Shown piece by piece: positions 49,270-61,570 of a stretch of DNA of 64,000 nt. The DNA is taken from the NCBI GenBank assembly GCA_024752435.1, contig CP103032.1:496001-560000 (forward strand), read 5' to 3'. Position numbers and translations under genes: made by a program. The notes beneath the pieces were generated by a model. It saw only the letters and a program-made list of their open reading frames with translations. It had not been told where the DNA came from and searched no databases. Each line of letters begins with the position of its first letter. Position 1 is the stretch's first letter. The stretch is from Allantophomopsis cytisporea (taxonomy: Eukaryota; Ascomycota; Leotiomycetes; Phacidiales; Phacidiaceae).

Positions 49270-50960
49270 ATGCATCTCCGATTCGTCTTCGCTGCTGCAA
49301 CGGTAGGGTGGGGCAGTGTGATGGCACAATGTCCAGACTACAGTACCTATTCTACACAGGTTCATCAGCCGGTCTCCTCTGGCCGATACCTGCTCTCATG
49401 GATGAGACCAGATACTAGCTGTCGGACATTTGTCTCGCCTGTTGTTGAAAACACAGTCGCGAGTTTAGAGTCTGTCATCAAGGACCCTGATCTTTATAGA
49501 CTTTTTCAAAATTCGTACCCAAATTCCCTCGATACGGCTGTGAAGTGGAAGGGTACCGCTGCTGGATCAGATGAGGAATTGACTTTCTTGATTACAGGTG
49601 ATATGTAAGTCAAAAGCTCAGGATACCAGATTACCAGCTGATATAAGAGAAAGAAATGCTATGTGGCTGCGTGATAGTGCCAACCAAATGCAAAGTTATC
49701 TACCTCTTCTCACAGCAAACTCTTCAAGCAATTCAATTGCTTCGTTGTATAGGGGAGTCATCAATCTGCAAGCTCGATACATACTCGAGGCTCCACATTG
49801 CAATTCGTTCCAACCTCCTGTCGAATCGAACATCTCACCGTCAGTCAATGGAGCAAGTAGCGATGATACAGTTTTCCCGGGTTACTCAAACACAAGTGTG
49901 AGCCTAACTCCATATGAAGGTTATATGTTTACCATGGAGGATTGACAGGAATTTCCAGGTTTTTGAATGCAAGTACGAACTCGATTCTCTAGCCGCCTTC
50001 CTTGAGATCTCAACAAACTACTACCAAGCCACAAATGACTCCAGTTTCTTCTCGAAATATAGCTGGACCTCCGCCATCGAGACGATTCTCAATGTCACCA
50101 CTGCCCTCCGACTAGGAACCTATGCTTCCGACGGCGCCGTAAATCAATCTCCTTACACATTCACACGCTTGACGACAGCTGGTACAGAAACGCTTGCAAA
50201 CTCAGGCATCGGCAACCCCGTTCAAGAAGGTACCGGGCTTGTACGATCTGCATTCCGCCCTTCAGATGACGCCTGCATCTACCAGCTCTTCATTCCTGCC
50301 AACATGATGTTCGCAAGCTATCTTTCTTCATCCGCGTCTATCGCATCTGCCATCGGTAACAGCAACTTATCAAGCCAGATGTCCTCATTTGCGAGCTCTA
50401 TCAGCACCGCCATCTCCGCACACGGCATAGTGACAGACCCGGTCTACGGCCAGATCTTCGCATACGAGATCGACGGCTTCGGGAGCAGGAATCTCATGGA
50501 CGACGCAAATATCCCTTCGTTACTGAGTATTCCATTCATTGGATATACGGCGTCTGACGACCCCATTTATAATGCTACCAGGGCTTTTATTCTCAGCCAG
50601 AATAATCCGTATTTCATGCGCGGACCTGTCATTAACGCGGTTGGTGGACCGCATGAGGGACCAGGCATGGCGTGGCCAATGGCTTCTATCATTCGGATCT
50701 TAACGAGTGATGATGATGATGAGATTACGACGGCACTGAAGGAAATTGTTAGTAGTACGGCGAACTTAGGGCTTATTCATGAGAGCATTAATACGTTCAA
50801 TGCCTCGCATTATACCAGGCAATGGTAAGTTGTAGCGAGTTTAATATCGGCTTGGAACTAACACGTCGTCAGGTTCTCATGGGCGAATGGCCTTTTCGGA
50901 CAGATGATTTTGGATCTTAATGATAGGAAGCCTGAGATCTTGGCGCAAAGCTTCCAGTGA
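49270..50960 (+). CDS. GH125 exo-alpha-1,6-mannosidase, secreted
   Basis: Four exons: 49270-49604, 49648-49897, 49959-50824, 50873-50960; about 512 residues with matching phases. Residues 1-19 form a signal peptide ending MAQC. The core has the GH125 hallmarks: LITGDIERNAMWLRDSANQMQSYLPLL, RAEYELDS-like VFECKYELDSLAAFL, GLVRSAFRPSDDACIYQLFIPANM-type, FAYEIDGFGSRNLMDDANIPSLLSIPF, and GGPHEGPGMAWPMASI-type blocks (each given here only by its key residues). The family removes terminal alpha-1,6-linked mannose by an inverting mechanism, using acids in the WLRDS and HEGPG-type regions. With GH92 it could fully degrade yeast mannan or N-glycan outer branches. The gene is downstream of GH3 on the same strand. 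Confidence 0.88.
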
Positions 50961-51071
50961 GAGGTATATAGTTTAGTGGAATTAATGTTGATATTCGCCA
51001 ATCGTTCTTATTCGTGATTTGCCACGACTTCTTATAAACAATGCTCAATGCTCCTAACCAATGCAACGTAT

Positions 51072-51780
51072 CTAATTCTTCTGTTCCTTAATGTCTAGCC
51101 CGCCAACCGCCTCTCTCAGCGCATCGGCAGCCTCTTCACTGCCTACCTCAGCACTACGACTACTCTCGCCCTCCTCAGGCGTAGCATCTCCCTCTCCCTC
51201 ACCCACATCTCCCGCAATACCCTCTTCCATCCCTTCACTCTCCTTCAACACCCACTCTACAACCTCTTGCTTGTCATTCAACTCCGCTTCGTATACAGCA
51301 TCATGGCCGGCGTTGTTCGTAATCGTCGGATCTGCACCAGCATCCACAAGAACCTTGACACATTCAAGGTGGCCATTGAGTGCCGCCCAATGCAGTGGAG
51401 TGTTTCCTGCTGTGTTCTGAGCGTTCAGCACGGCGAGCATAGGAGGGTTTTGTGGTGTTGGTTGATTGAGTTCTTTCAAAGAGGCTTCGAGGATAGCTAA
51501 GAGGTAACCGTTAGTACTAATATCCTCATACAACTCTCAAACACAACCCTAGTCTTCATTGAGAAAACATTTATCACATACCAGTATGTCCATTGGCAGC
51601 AGCCATATGCAGAGGTCCATTCCCGCTAAATTCATCCTTCGCAACCTGCAGTAGGTCTACGAGGCCGACGTTTTCCCTCGTCTTGAACTCAGCTACTGTG
51701 CTTTGGAAGTCGTCAAGCTCGCCTGTGCGAGCAAAGTATAGGAGATCATCAATCTCGTCTTCTGTGAGTGTAGGCGCCAT
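51072..51780 (-). CDS. YAR1: Yar1-like ankyrin-repeat chaperone
   Basis: Two exons, 51780-51582 and 51496-51072, about 207 residues. The 85-nt intron (GTATGT ... CTTAG) restores NGHT-AILEASLKEL. The N-terminus APTLTEDEIDDLLYFARTGE is typical of Yar1. Two clear ankyrin repeats follow (GNGPLHMAAANGHT and GNTPLHWAALNGHLECVKVLVDAGADPTITN). The acidic C-terminal tail (EGMEEG to ESSRS) is as in yeast Yar1, a cytosolic chaperone of ribosomal protein Rps3 with about 200 residues. The length agrees well. It is convergent with GH125 and looks unrelated to the sugar cluster. Confidence 0.85.
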
Positions 51781-54700
51781 TTTTTGTGAGATGTGTGGTT
51801 GTGTGGTGGTTTTATTATGATATGAAGAGGTGCGGCCGCATAAAATAAATAATTCGATAAGTGCGCCAGCGGCTTATCGTCACTTTTTATCGCACGGACG
51901 GCATATGCGAACAAGAATAAGTGCGCTGTACACTAACTGCATTTTGTGCAGTATAACTACTACGTGCAGTTTACCTGTGGAAGTTCACAGATTGTACAAG
52001 TTACCTGCACAAATACCAAACTTTCAATCTTCCAGGTCTTTTGTATTTTCTTTCCATTTATTAACATTCTAGAAGTCCTCAGTCGTCCAGATTGATGACT
52101 ACGACTAAGTCGATTGTGAAAAGCTCAATGGTGCCTACAACAATATCGGTCTTGTTGGTGAATGAAAAAACATTTCAGAATAGTATGCCACATACATTTT
52201 AGCTCTACCAATATAGATAATCCTATAAATCAATATCATTGGATCATCAAATTGATCTCCATACGCTTAATAGTCATGAGCGAGATCCACCTGTAATTCA
52301 AGAGTGTCTTTGTAAGTTCTGAATCCTTCCCTCTACGCTGTTCCCTAATTTGTTATGATCCCTCAGAAAATCCATATAGTCAAACGCACTTTTCTTCCAA
52401 GTCCTCTTGAATGTGGTCTCGTTAAACCTCTGTATTCCATACCTCATCTCTCCATTTTCAAAGTCATCAATATCAACAGACGCCCAAGTAAAACACCTAA
52501 TAATCCTAACACTATCTTACGAGTACGCCTTATCATCTTACTCAAAACTCCATATAAAGCAGTCGTCATATCGCTCTCGAATCTCGCTTTATTAAGACCC
52601 TTGTTTGTCCTCCTTATGAGGATTAAACCCATACTCTGTAACCATAATTGCCGTCGGCCTGAACGTGTTCCAAGGTAGCCGAGTGCTTGCCTAAAATGCT
52701 GCAGGTTGATGAGCACGTAGTTGTAGCTTGTATAGTCCACCAGCCATCATCTTGCATGTACATCGTCTTCACGCACACTTGTCACAGCGCATTTGTCGGA
52801 TCCGCGGCGAGGAGAGTAGATATTTTGCGGAAGTCTGTTGCATAGTGACTGAAGGTGATCAGGGAGGGCAGAGGTATCGCATATCTATTCGACCATCCTT
52901 GTGTGTAATGAAAAGATGACTACCTGAATGAAGAAAAATCTTAATCAGTCCATGTTCCAGCCACAAAGTTTGAGTGTATATACCTATACCTGGGGTGCAG
53001 AAGTCGTGCAGAAAGATTTGGTAGATATACCGATTGCGTTATTCGAGATCTGTAAAGCTCATGCAGTTGGCACTGCAAATGCAAGTATGAACACCCTACT
53101 TGCAGAAGAATCAAGCATGGCTCTGAAGCCAACAACTCGAGTTCCAAGCTTGGGATTGATTACACTATATGAAAGGTAGAGAGATGTTAATACTTATCAG
53201 AAAGATATTTAAAAGCCATAATTAACCAGAGTATAGCAGCAACTCACGCTGTAGAAGTTTCACCTTGCTTGTACTTCCTTACTTGTGTCGGTAACATCTT
53301 CTTTAGCCTGCGATTCAATGAAGAATTGTTGTACTACTAATCCCGAAAATTTAGTATTTCTGGGGTAGAGAGATGTCCGCTGTGCGGGGATGAAGAGGTA
53401 TATATATCCTTTCTGTATATGGTTACCATAACGTACTTACAATGTGTACACGCGCCGATGTTACCCTCCGCACCTTCCCCGGAGCAATCCAAGCCTTATA
53501 AACCTGGAATTGTGATGTCTTCTTCAGATCGAGCAGATCTATTCTAAAGCCTAAATCATGAACGAACATAATGCTGTCTCACTTGTCAAGGAAAGGGGTA
53601 TTTAGAAGGTATATATGCACCCTCTGCACATTGAAAGGGATATCATATATCTTTTGACACCTACTGAATATTATAGTGTCATTATGTGATTTCCGGAGGA
53701 TATTTGTTGTATGAGAAGTATTTGTATACTGAGTGATTCACACATAGAAACCCAATGCTTGTGGAAAGTCGTAAAGCATCAGGAGGAATGCTTATACGTG
53801 ATACGATGAAGAGATGAATAAATAGTATTAGACTGTTGTGAAAGGAGATTTACATACGTTCGTGAATGATTGTCTTGCTAGGTATAGCATCAGGAATATT
53901 TATCATGTACTAAGTTGGATATGTGTAAATCGTTATGCAAGAAGAAATGGGCATTGCAACTTACCCATTCGAAAAATCCGCTGTGCCGGACAAGTCTCCG
54001 CAGCTACTAAAATACGTACACGCATGCAAACGAACAACGAACATGAAATTCGGACACTGTCAAAATCCCGAGACAATCTCGGAGCCCAATCGCGGCTTTT
54101 GAAGTCGGTGCGGTACGTGTTCGATACAGGAGGTAAGGAAGTGAGCATGAGTCAAGTGAAACTAAGAAACTTACAGTGCGTCGCTCCTTTGTGACAAAAA
54201 GAAAAGGGATAGAAGAGGAAACACACTCACGGAGGTCCTCTCAAAAAAAATACGGGCCGAATCTTCCCCACGGGCAAACAAGCATACCCCCATATGCAAC
54301 CCGCAACTCCAACCCACAGAAATCTGGCTTCTCCAGATCCTCCACTGTCCACTCTCCCCAGACCCCTCGAATCCACCACCACTCGAAACTGAATCATGAG
54401 CTGAGAGGATTTCAGGTCAGCTGCTCCGAGGGATTCGCCATGCTCGCAAGACTTGAGACTGCGCTGAGTGGACACCATGACGCCTTGCCCAATCTGGGAT
54501 CATCCTCCAGAAGTAGGAGATAGAGCCACGATCCGAGATCGCATCCACATATGGCTGACAGATGGCGGTCTTTCATGCTTGGCAGTATTGGCAGCAAGCG
54601 TGAAGTACTCCGGAAAACCCCCAGGTGTGCGGAATTTGGTAAAGACGGATATGGCTGGCCGTAGTCCGGGAACTCCTCATTGAGAATCGACGCGTGCCAC

Positions 54701-57551
54701 AACCTTTCTGTCGTCATTTTTGAATTCGACTTTGAAACCCATGGTTATTCACCGGTTTGCATCCTGTTGACTGCATGCGCGTTTGCATCAAAGAGTGCAG
54801 TATCATGTGGCTACGCAATTCCGTCATGAAGAATTCAATAAGTTCCAGCTCATACTTCACGAAATACGAATTCAGTGTCACTACTAGCCTCAATATCTAC
54901 TACGTATGGTGCCAATGACTTCTTCCGATCATGAATGGCTGATCTCTTGAGCCATATTCATACAGTAAGCACAGAATCGCTTGTCAGTTACCTTACTTCG
55001 AGCGTTCCAAGCGGGTACCTGAAGCAGCGCAGCGCGGCGCGACGCGTTTTTACACATCGATCGTCGGCCCTACTCGCGGCCACATTACAGCCATCACTAC
55101 TCAGTGGCGCTTTTCAAAATAGTGGCATGAAGGCCTCATCAGGGAGAGAAAGAATCTGATCGGTCTGGTCGCGCCAAAATATACCCCATCTGTCGAGTGG
55201 AGCCTCCTGTCACGCTTGCTGTTCGTGAGAGTGCACCCCAATTTATTCCCCAGTGTCTCAGCTTCGGTGTCTGGGGCAATGTTAATCCTATATTCTGGGC
55301 CATGGTGGAGACTGTCGAATTCTCGGGCGGCACCGAATGCTTAGCTTGTGAATAGGAGCATGAGGTTACGGATGAGTGTGGAGGATCCAACAGAAATTTA
55401 GAGAATAAAAAGTTTGGGGGATTTGACTCATGGAGAAAGAAAGACGAGGTTGAAGAAGAGACAACTGCAAATAAACAGATCTTTAGGGCCACCGAGTAGA
55501 TAGGTTTACGTCGCTAGGGCGTCTCAATAAGTTTTACCTGTGATAATCAGTTTATTACTTTCATACTTTTTTCCCGGTTTTTTCTTTTTTTTTTCTTCTT
55601 CGCACAAATAAAGGAAACAGAAATTACCTCACTGGAGATTTAAAATTTATAAACATAAAAACTTCCATTCATGTAAATCAAGAGTTCAATATGCGATTAT
55701 TTCTAATTGTAAAATGTCCCTGACGCGCGCTTATGCATACTGCTCGAAGGAAGGCATTTTACTCAACATCAAATACTGTACCATGTATGCACATCTACCG
55801 GACATATACGTCGCATTATCCCCTCGAAGTTGACACAAAAACGGTTCCGTAATTATCTACCGACATTCCCCGTTCGTCATCTATCGAATTTCCATAACAT
55901 CCCATGCCAATGCATATCGGAGCCGCACGCAGCCCTAAGTTCCAGTAGCCCAGCCACCAATTGGCACATATTCAATAACTTCGACGCCAAGCACTTTGCA
56001 AATTCGATTCGTATGCATCACTACATCCGCTTGAAAGCAGTCATCCGACCAAGCTTACAGAAAATTAGCAAGCAAAACCTTCTCGAACGCTCATGTTTGA
56101 CCCGCTCCGTATTTGTTGTACGCGCTCCTGGTCATGGCCCTTCTCCGGCCATATTATGGCCTGGAGAATCTGGAGTATGCTCCATAATACCCACCCTGGG
56201 GCTCTGGGGACCTCTGGGGACTCGTAGATTCTGGGGATTTCGCTTCAAAATGGCTCGAGAAAGATTTTTATTGTGGATCTCAGGAGCTGAAATAGCTCGT
56301 GATCAATCAACAGGTCGGTGATAACGCACTCTAATGAGAATGATGGGGGGCATTGCTGGCTGTCGGTTGGTTGTCTCGCGCAAAGCCCGACCGAGGCTGA
56401 GCCCGGGCGAGATTCGTCTATGAACAACGCTGAGACCATCTGTAGTATGCGAATGCAATCAGAACAAAGCGATACGAAGACATTGAAGGATGATGATGCT
56501 TCAGATGATGTACTGAATGGATGTATCTTGTGAGCATCTGCATTTGTACCACAGCATCTGAAGACGGTATAGGCATGTCACACCATGTTGCCCCCTGGCA
56601 GCTTTTCCAGCGAGTGCAACACGCAAACAGTCGTTCTCCAATGATAAAATTCCCTGCGCCATGATTTTGAGCCTCTGATCAGCCCCTGGGACTTCCCTGC
56701 ACGTCAACCGGCCATGGTACCAATCAAGACGAGCAGCGGCGTGGAATGTTCGGAAAACACACAATGAAGCGCCGACGAAAAACCCAATTCGTATTGGCTC
56801 ATATTGCTCCTAGCTCCACGTTTCATGGCTTACGTTCAAGGTCCTGCGTTTGTACCTGGTTCTTACCGATATCCCTACCTATCGTTACAACTGCATGAGG
56901 GTATTCACTTATAACGTGTGAAGGCTACACATTAAAGACCAGGCTGAACTTTCTGTCACTTATTTCACGGGTTTAAATCGATAGATTTATGTTCGATTCA
57001 GAAATTTGATCAAGGTGAAGCATAGCATGCGATTAAAGTGCTTACACCTCGATATCACAGGATTTCCTTACTCATGAATTAAACTAAGGGGCTTCTCGAA
57101 CGCTGCAAATAGCTAGCTTAGGTCTACGCGTGTGCTACCGGGCTTTTTCCCATTACCTGACAGTCATTCCTGGTAGCGTCCGAGAGCTATCTATCGGAGT
57201 GGACCCGCACTAATACCCCAAACCCCCACAACATGGAGTGTAGCTCTGCTTGGGGTATCGGCTATGCCTGTGAGATATCAAATAGAACTCGCTCTCGACC
57301 ATGAGGCAAAATGTATATATGAGGCTGTCCCATTCCCTTGAAATTCCATTCTATCATCAGCTCAACTCTCATCGACACCTCCTGCTCCCAGCATAGAAGT
57401 GTTTACTTTTTCTTGAAAAGTTTCACTTGATTATTGTTCGTCCATCCCTCAAGATAGTTGTCATACCACATCAACTAACGATATTCCAAAGGTACTCTCA
57501 TGAGCATTATATAAACTACATATAGAGAACAACAAACACAACATTTCCAAG
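51781..57551. other. 5.8-kb gene-poor spacer
   Basis: No supported gene. Positions 52100-54000 are AT-rich with scattered short frames lacking features; a pyrimidine-rich stretch at 52330-52700 gives artefact frames on both strands. Positions 55560-55600 hold T-rich and CT-rich runs. The region 57200-57551 is the promoter of the hexose transporter: TATATATG near 57311, a CreA-type CCCCAC at 57224-57229 and a leader ending just before ATG 57552. Confidence 0.45.
57224..57229 (-). promoter_or_regulatory. Candidate CreA/Mig1 site upstream of hexose transporter
   Basis: CCCCAC is the complement of GTGGGG, which matches the SYGGRG consensus for carbon-catabolite repression, about 320 bp before the start codon. 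A single short match; expected often by chance. Confidence 0.25.
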
Positions 57552-59247
57552 ATGTCAAACGCAGCCGATGTCAGCCGCGTTGAGGCGCCAGTCACCGCAA
57601 AGGCATACATGCTTTGTGCTTTTGCCGCCTTCGGTGGTATTCTCTTCGGTTATGATTCCGGTTACATTTCAGGAGTGATCGCAATGGACCAGTTCAAGCT
57701 CCACTTCGGTTCTCCTTCCGATTCCTCGGATGCTTATCAAGGTCACATGTACTCCACCTCCGACAAGTCTCTCATCGTCTCTATTCTCTCTGCTGGTACA
57801 TTCTTCGGTGCCATCTTCGCTGGTTCCCTTGCCGATTGGCTCGGTCGTCGTTCCGTCATCATCTTGGGAGCATTGGTCTTCACAGTTGGTGTCGTCGTTC
57901 AGATTTCTTCCTCGGTTATTGGTCAACTTGTTGGTGGTCGTATCATTGCCGGAATCGGTGTTGGATTCGTTTCCGCCATCATTATTCTCTACATGTCTGA
58001 GATCGCCCCAAAGGCAGTCCGTGGTACTATCGTTTCTGGTTATCAATTCGCCGTCACCATTGGACTCATGCTTGCTGCTTGCGTGAATGAGGCTACAAAG
58101 GATCGCAAGGACACCGGTGCCTACCGCATTCCAATCGGCATTCAGTTCCTCTGGGCCATTATCCTGACCGCCGGCCTCATCTACCTCCCAGAATCCCCAC
58201 GCTTCTTCGTCAAGCAAGGCAAGATTGACAAGGCAGCCCACGCACTCGCAAGACTTCGTGGCCAGTCCGAGGACTCAGCCTATATCCAAGATGAGATCAA
58301 CGAGTTGGTAGCCAACTACGAGTATGAGATCAACCACATGTCCGGCGCATGGAAAGACTGCTTCACCGGTGGCTGGGCTCGCCATGGTAACTTCCGCCGT
58401 GTGATGATTGGTGTTTTGATGCAGATGATGCAACAGTGGACAGGTGTCAACTTCATCTTCTACTACGGTTCAACTTTCTTCAAGCAGGTCGGCCTCAAGA
58501 ATGCTTTCATCATCAGTCTTATCACCACCATCGTCAACGTGTGCTCTACCCCGCTCTCGTTCTGGACCATCGAGCGATTCGGTCGTCGTGCCATCCTCAT
58601 CTATGGCGCCATTGGTATGCTCTTCTGCGAGTTCATTGTCGCTATCGTTGGTACTGCCGCCCCAGGCTCCCATGCTGCTGGCCTCGTGCTCATCGTCTTC
58701 GTCTGCATCTACGTTGCTCTATTCGCTTCTACCTGGGGACCAGCTGCTTGGGTCGTCATCGGAGAGATCTTCCCTCTTCCTATCCGTGCCAAGGGTGTCG
58801 CTCTTGCTACTGCCTCTAACTGGTTCTGGAACTTCGTAAGTTCTCGCATTCCTGCCTTACTCTTGTGAATAATGCTAATATCTGTAGGTCATTGGTTATA
58901 TCACTCCATACATGGTCGACGAAGATGAGGGCAATCTTGGTGCCAAGGTCTTCTTTCTTTGGGGTGCCACTTGCACTGCATGTGTCTTCTTCGCCTACTT
59001 CTTGGTTCCAGAGACCAAGGGTCTTTCTCTCGAGCAGGTTGACAAGATGATGGAGGAGTCTACTCCAAGAACCTCCAGTCGCTGGGTGCCACACGAGACT
59101 TTTGCCGCTCAGATGTCAGTAGAATTATGCCACTTTTTGCAGGTACATCAAGCTAATATTTTTTATAGGGATGCTGAGAAGGGTGTTATTAGTGATCACG
59201 TTGAGCACCAGGAGGTCCAGACCAAGGAAGCTACTTCTGTCGTCTAA
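57552..59247 (+). CDS. MFS monosaccharide (hexose) transporter
   Basis: Three exons, 57552-58835, 58888-59114 and 59169-59247, about 529 residues. Introns are 52 and 54 nt; the second has a GTCAGT donor. Twelve membrane segments are expected. Family motifs: GGILFGYDSGYISGV near residue 28, ADWLGRRS, GRIIAGIGVGFVSA, YMSEIAPKAVRGTIVSGYQ, PESPRFF, the QQWTGVNFIFYYG of helix 7, ERFGRRA, and VPETKGLSLEQVD. These are the marks of fungal glucose/hexose facilitators of the Hxt/Rgt2 class, acting at the plasma membrane. Codon use is strongly biased (CCA, TTC, GCC), which suggests high expression. It is intact, unlike the transporter in the mannosidase cluster. Confidence 0.9.
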
Positions 59248-59567
59248 GCGACTACGGGTGCTCAGGAAGTTATATCTATTAAGTACTTAATAGGGCTCTG
59301 AACTTTTTCGAGTCTGTGAGGTGGTTGAGAAGGTTAATGATTGATGTATATGATACCGCTTTGTTTCACTGGTTTTATGAATACGGAAGACAATTTGGTT
59401 GTTCTGAAAGGGGATTGGATTTATTAGATATCCTGGTTAGATGATGAATAATATAGATTCTAGACCTAAAATGTTACCTATAATGAGGTCTTTCTGAGTG
59501 CTCACATAGTAAGTACCAATGTACCTCGGAAGGTCTATATAAAGCAGAACAAGCAGAAACCCAATAA

Positions 59568-59813
59568 GTCTCCTTGGCCTAGTGGAATAGGTCGGGTCTT
59601 GCATATTCGTGAACTTCTTGAAATCGCGGAGTCCAGGGTTCGACTCTCTATGGTCATATAGCTGGGTCGATATCTTCGCCTGTCTAGGCCAAGGACTACT
59701 GTCAAATCAGTAAAATCCCTTCGGGGCTTTTCTGGTACAGCTGGTGAGGTTCGCCCCGGCTGTATTCTTTTTGTAATTTTATCCTCTGTTTTTTTTTTTT
59801 TTTTTTTTTTTTT
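59568..59813 (+). mobile_element. Probable tRNA-derived SINE with poly-T tail
   Basis: A perfect pol III A box, TGGCCTAGTGG, lies at 59575-59585. A B box, GGTTCGACTCT (10 of 11), lies at 59637-59647. Acceptor and T stems do not pair as in a real tRNA, so this is tRNA-like but not a tRNA. A body of about 140 bp follows, with a 12-bp inverted repeat (59571-59582 and 59684-59695) and a 3' hairpin (TACAGCTGG ... CCGGCTGTA near 59736-59763). A run of 25 T (59789-59813) closes it. This head-body-tail order fits fungal SINEs. No target-site duplication is obvious. It sits in the 3' region of the hexose transporter. Confidence 0.65.
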
Positions 59814-60701
59814 GGTAAAGCTCGAAGACGAGAGCCGTACGTGACTTGTCTACGTTAAACTCAATGGTTTTTTTGGGATTAATTTTCAACCGTGCTGTGA
59901 TAGTACTCAACTATATGAGGTATTGTCCGTCACAAGTCACATGGAAAAGATACAACCCTGTATTCAAAGTGAATAAATAGCACTGAAGAGGTGTGTATTA
60001 GCTAATAACTGTCAATATATGAGCAATAGCCGACTTTTACTTTCATGTCTCTCACATTCAAAGACTTCCCGGATAGGCATTGAGCTCGGCTGCAGTCTTC
60101 ACCCTTCATGTATTGAAATAGCTGCAGAGTATCCTGGTTCCTCTCCTCAACCATTGCACATCCAAGTTCCTGCCGCAACTGATGCTACGCACCATTCGTG
60201 TTGATAATAACCAGGCGTGTCTTGGCAGTTGTATGCCCTTGAGTGACCATGAAGCTTTGAATTGCAGTATATTCTTCAACAAGTGCACTACTCATGATGA
60301 TATGGATGTATAACACTTAGTAGCATGACAAGTTCCTCGCTTGGATGATGCAACTTTAAATTTGGCTCCCATCTATAGCCATTCTCCTGCCATCTGAAGA
60401 GTAGCTGATACGTAGGCCTATATCTTGCTCTAGTGTTCCAGACCTTTTGAAAGTTCTAAAATCAGTTTACAAATCGTCATGTGCAAGTTATATACTAGGA
60501 CTATACGGGATCATATGTATATAGATGTATGTGTGTAATTGGACAGATCTTTGGGAATATCAACATCAAGATTACGCGTATAAGAAGTGTTCCGCACAAT
60601 CTAAATGACCCAGAGCATACCCTGTTTGTTTACGAAGGCATTCAGATTTGAATAGAATTGATGGTCTAGTCATTTGAATACGATATTGAGAAGTGGACAG
60701 A

Positions 60702-60833
60702 TCATGAAAGCTTTTGACGTTGTTTGGATTTCTCCCCACTGAACCTCGTCGAGACCTCAAGAAGGTCTTTGCATGGGGTGTTGTTGATCAATGCGTGCAG
60801 TGGAGTCGTGCCTTCGTACGCATAGTTGATTGT
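60702..60833 (-). pseudogene. Ankyrin-repeat gene fragment
   Basis: A short frame reads TINYAYEGTTPLHALINNT followed by PCKDLLE, which matches the G-x-TPLH core of an ankyrin repeat, and then a stop. A further in-frame scrap of similar character lies at 60977-61038. The 14-mer CTGTCAATATATGA occurs at both 60009 and 61138, with similar flanks, suggesting remnants of duplicated repeats. Weakly supported. Confidence 0.35.
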
Positions 60834-61438
60834 CACACAGAGAGAAGCTCTCTGAACTATGCTATGAGTATATAATACATGAGGTGGGAGTGCGGAGTGC
60901 GTACTTCCTAATTGGAAATGTTCACTTTGACTGTGCGAGCCGTATTGATCCTGCTACCACTACGCTATAACATCACTCACTGATGTGCACGTATTTCAAG
61001 AGTTGTATTCATCCCGTCATGATCACCTATATCTTTATCATACACAACTTGTCATCGACTCATTTCTACTATCTTAGCACTTTGACGTTATTTATTGATG
61101 TATTCGTACTTCAAAAGGTCATGTAGCCTTCCAGCCACTGTCAATATATGACCAGAAGTCCTGCTTTAACCTCCGCAATAGAATATATATACATGTATCT
61201 ATGATCACGCAAGACTATATACCAGACTACTCTCCTGTATGTTTTGATAATAGTTACCTGTACTGTTTCCCTAAATTGAACTGCCATCATTCTCGCTTGA
61301 CACTACTGAAAGGAAATTCATTCTCGCCTGACTGCCACAACCGAAACGAGAAGCTTCAAAAAAGAAGGCGCCCAAACAAAAAGTAAAAGCCAAAAACACA
61401 AAACATATAAGATCCGGAAAGAAGAAAAAGAAAACGAC

Positions 61439-61443
61439 AAAAA
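61439..61443 (-). terminator. Pol III T5 terminator of tRNA-Leu
   Basis: TTTTT on the minus strand begins 5 nt after the discriminator base of the tRNA, as usual for pol III genes. Confidence 0.75.
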
Positions 61444-61465
61444 TTGATGATGACTGTGGGATTCG

Positions 61466-61520
61466 CTGAATGTTTTGTTAGTAATTGTTTCTTTAGAAAT
61501 TGGATCGGATATTGGCTTAC
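61466..61520 (-). other. Spliceosomal-type intron in the tRNA T-loop
   Basis: A 55-nt insert between T-loop bases 55 and 56. It begins GTAAGC, has a branch-like ACTAAC near its end, and finishes TTCAG, with 12-13 nt between the branch and the acceptor. Length and signals equal those of the introns of protein genes in this window. It lacks the bulge-helix-bulge context needed by the tRNA splicing endonuclease as far as I can see. Confidence 0.75.
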
Positions 61521-61544
61521 AACCCACGCCCCAAGAGACCAGCA

Positions 61545-61570
61545 GGAGTAATGATTCACGAATGAATTCA
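61545..61570 (-). other. Canonical tRNA intron after base 37
   Basis: 26 nt in the anticodon loop at the position used by eukaryotic tRNA introns. It contains a self-complementary GAATTCATTCGTGAATC hairpin. It is expected to be removed by the TSEN endonuclease. Confidence 0.75.

Larger units (their letters stand above)
59248..61447. other. Intergenic with SINE and decayed ankyrin-like fragments
   Basis: It contains the 3' UTR of the hexose transporter, a tRNA-derived SINE (59568-59813) and, on the minus strand, short fragments like decayed ankyrin repeats (60702-60833 and near 60977-61038). No intact gene is seen. Confidence 0.5.

Noticed and set aside
19695..50960. Zn2Cys6 regulator as the dedicated regulator of the mannan cluster
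   Set aside because: It lies 16 kb away with unrelated housekeeping-type genes between, and its sequence gives no sign of a sugar-pathway role.
52355..52740. Overlapping frames of about 100 codons on both strands
   Set aside because: Low-complexity sequence without homology marks; both strands are equally open, which is typical of skewed composition.
59568..59660. Functional intron-containing tRNA
   Set aside because: The A and B boxes are good, but the acceptor halves do not pair, the T stem has a mismatch and no anticodon arm can be drawn, so a SINE head is the better reading.
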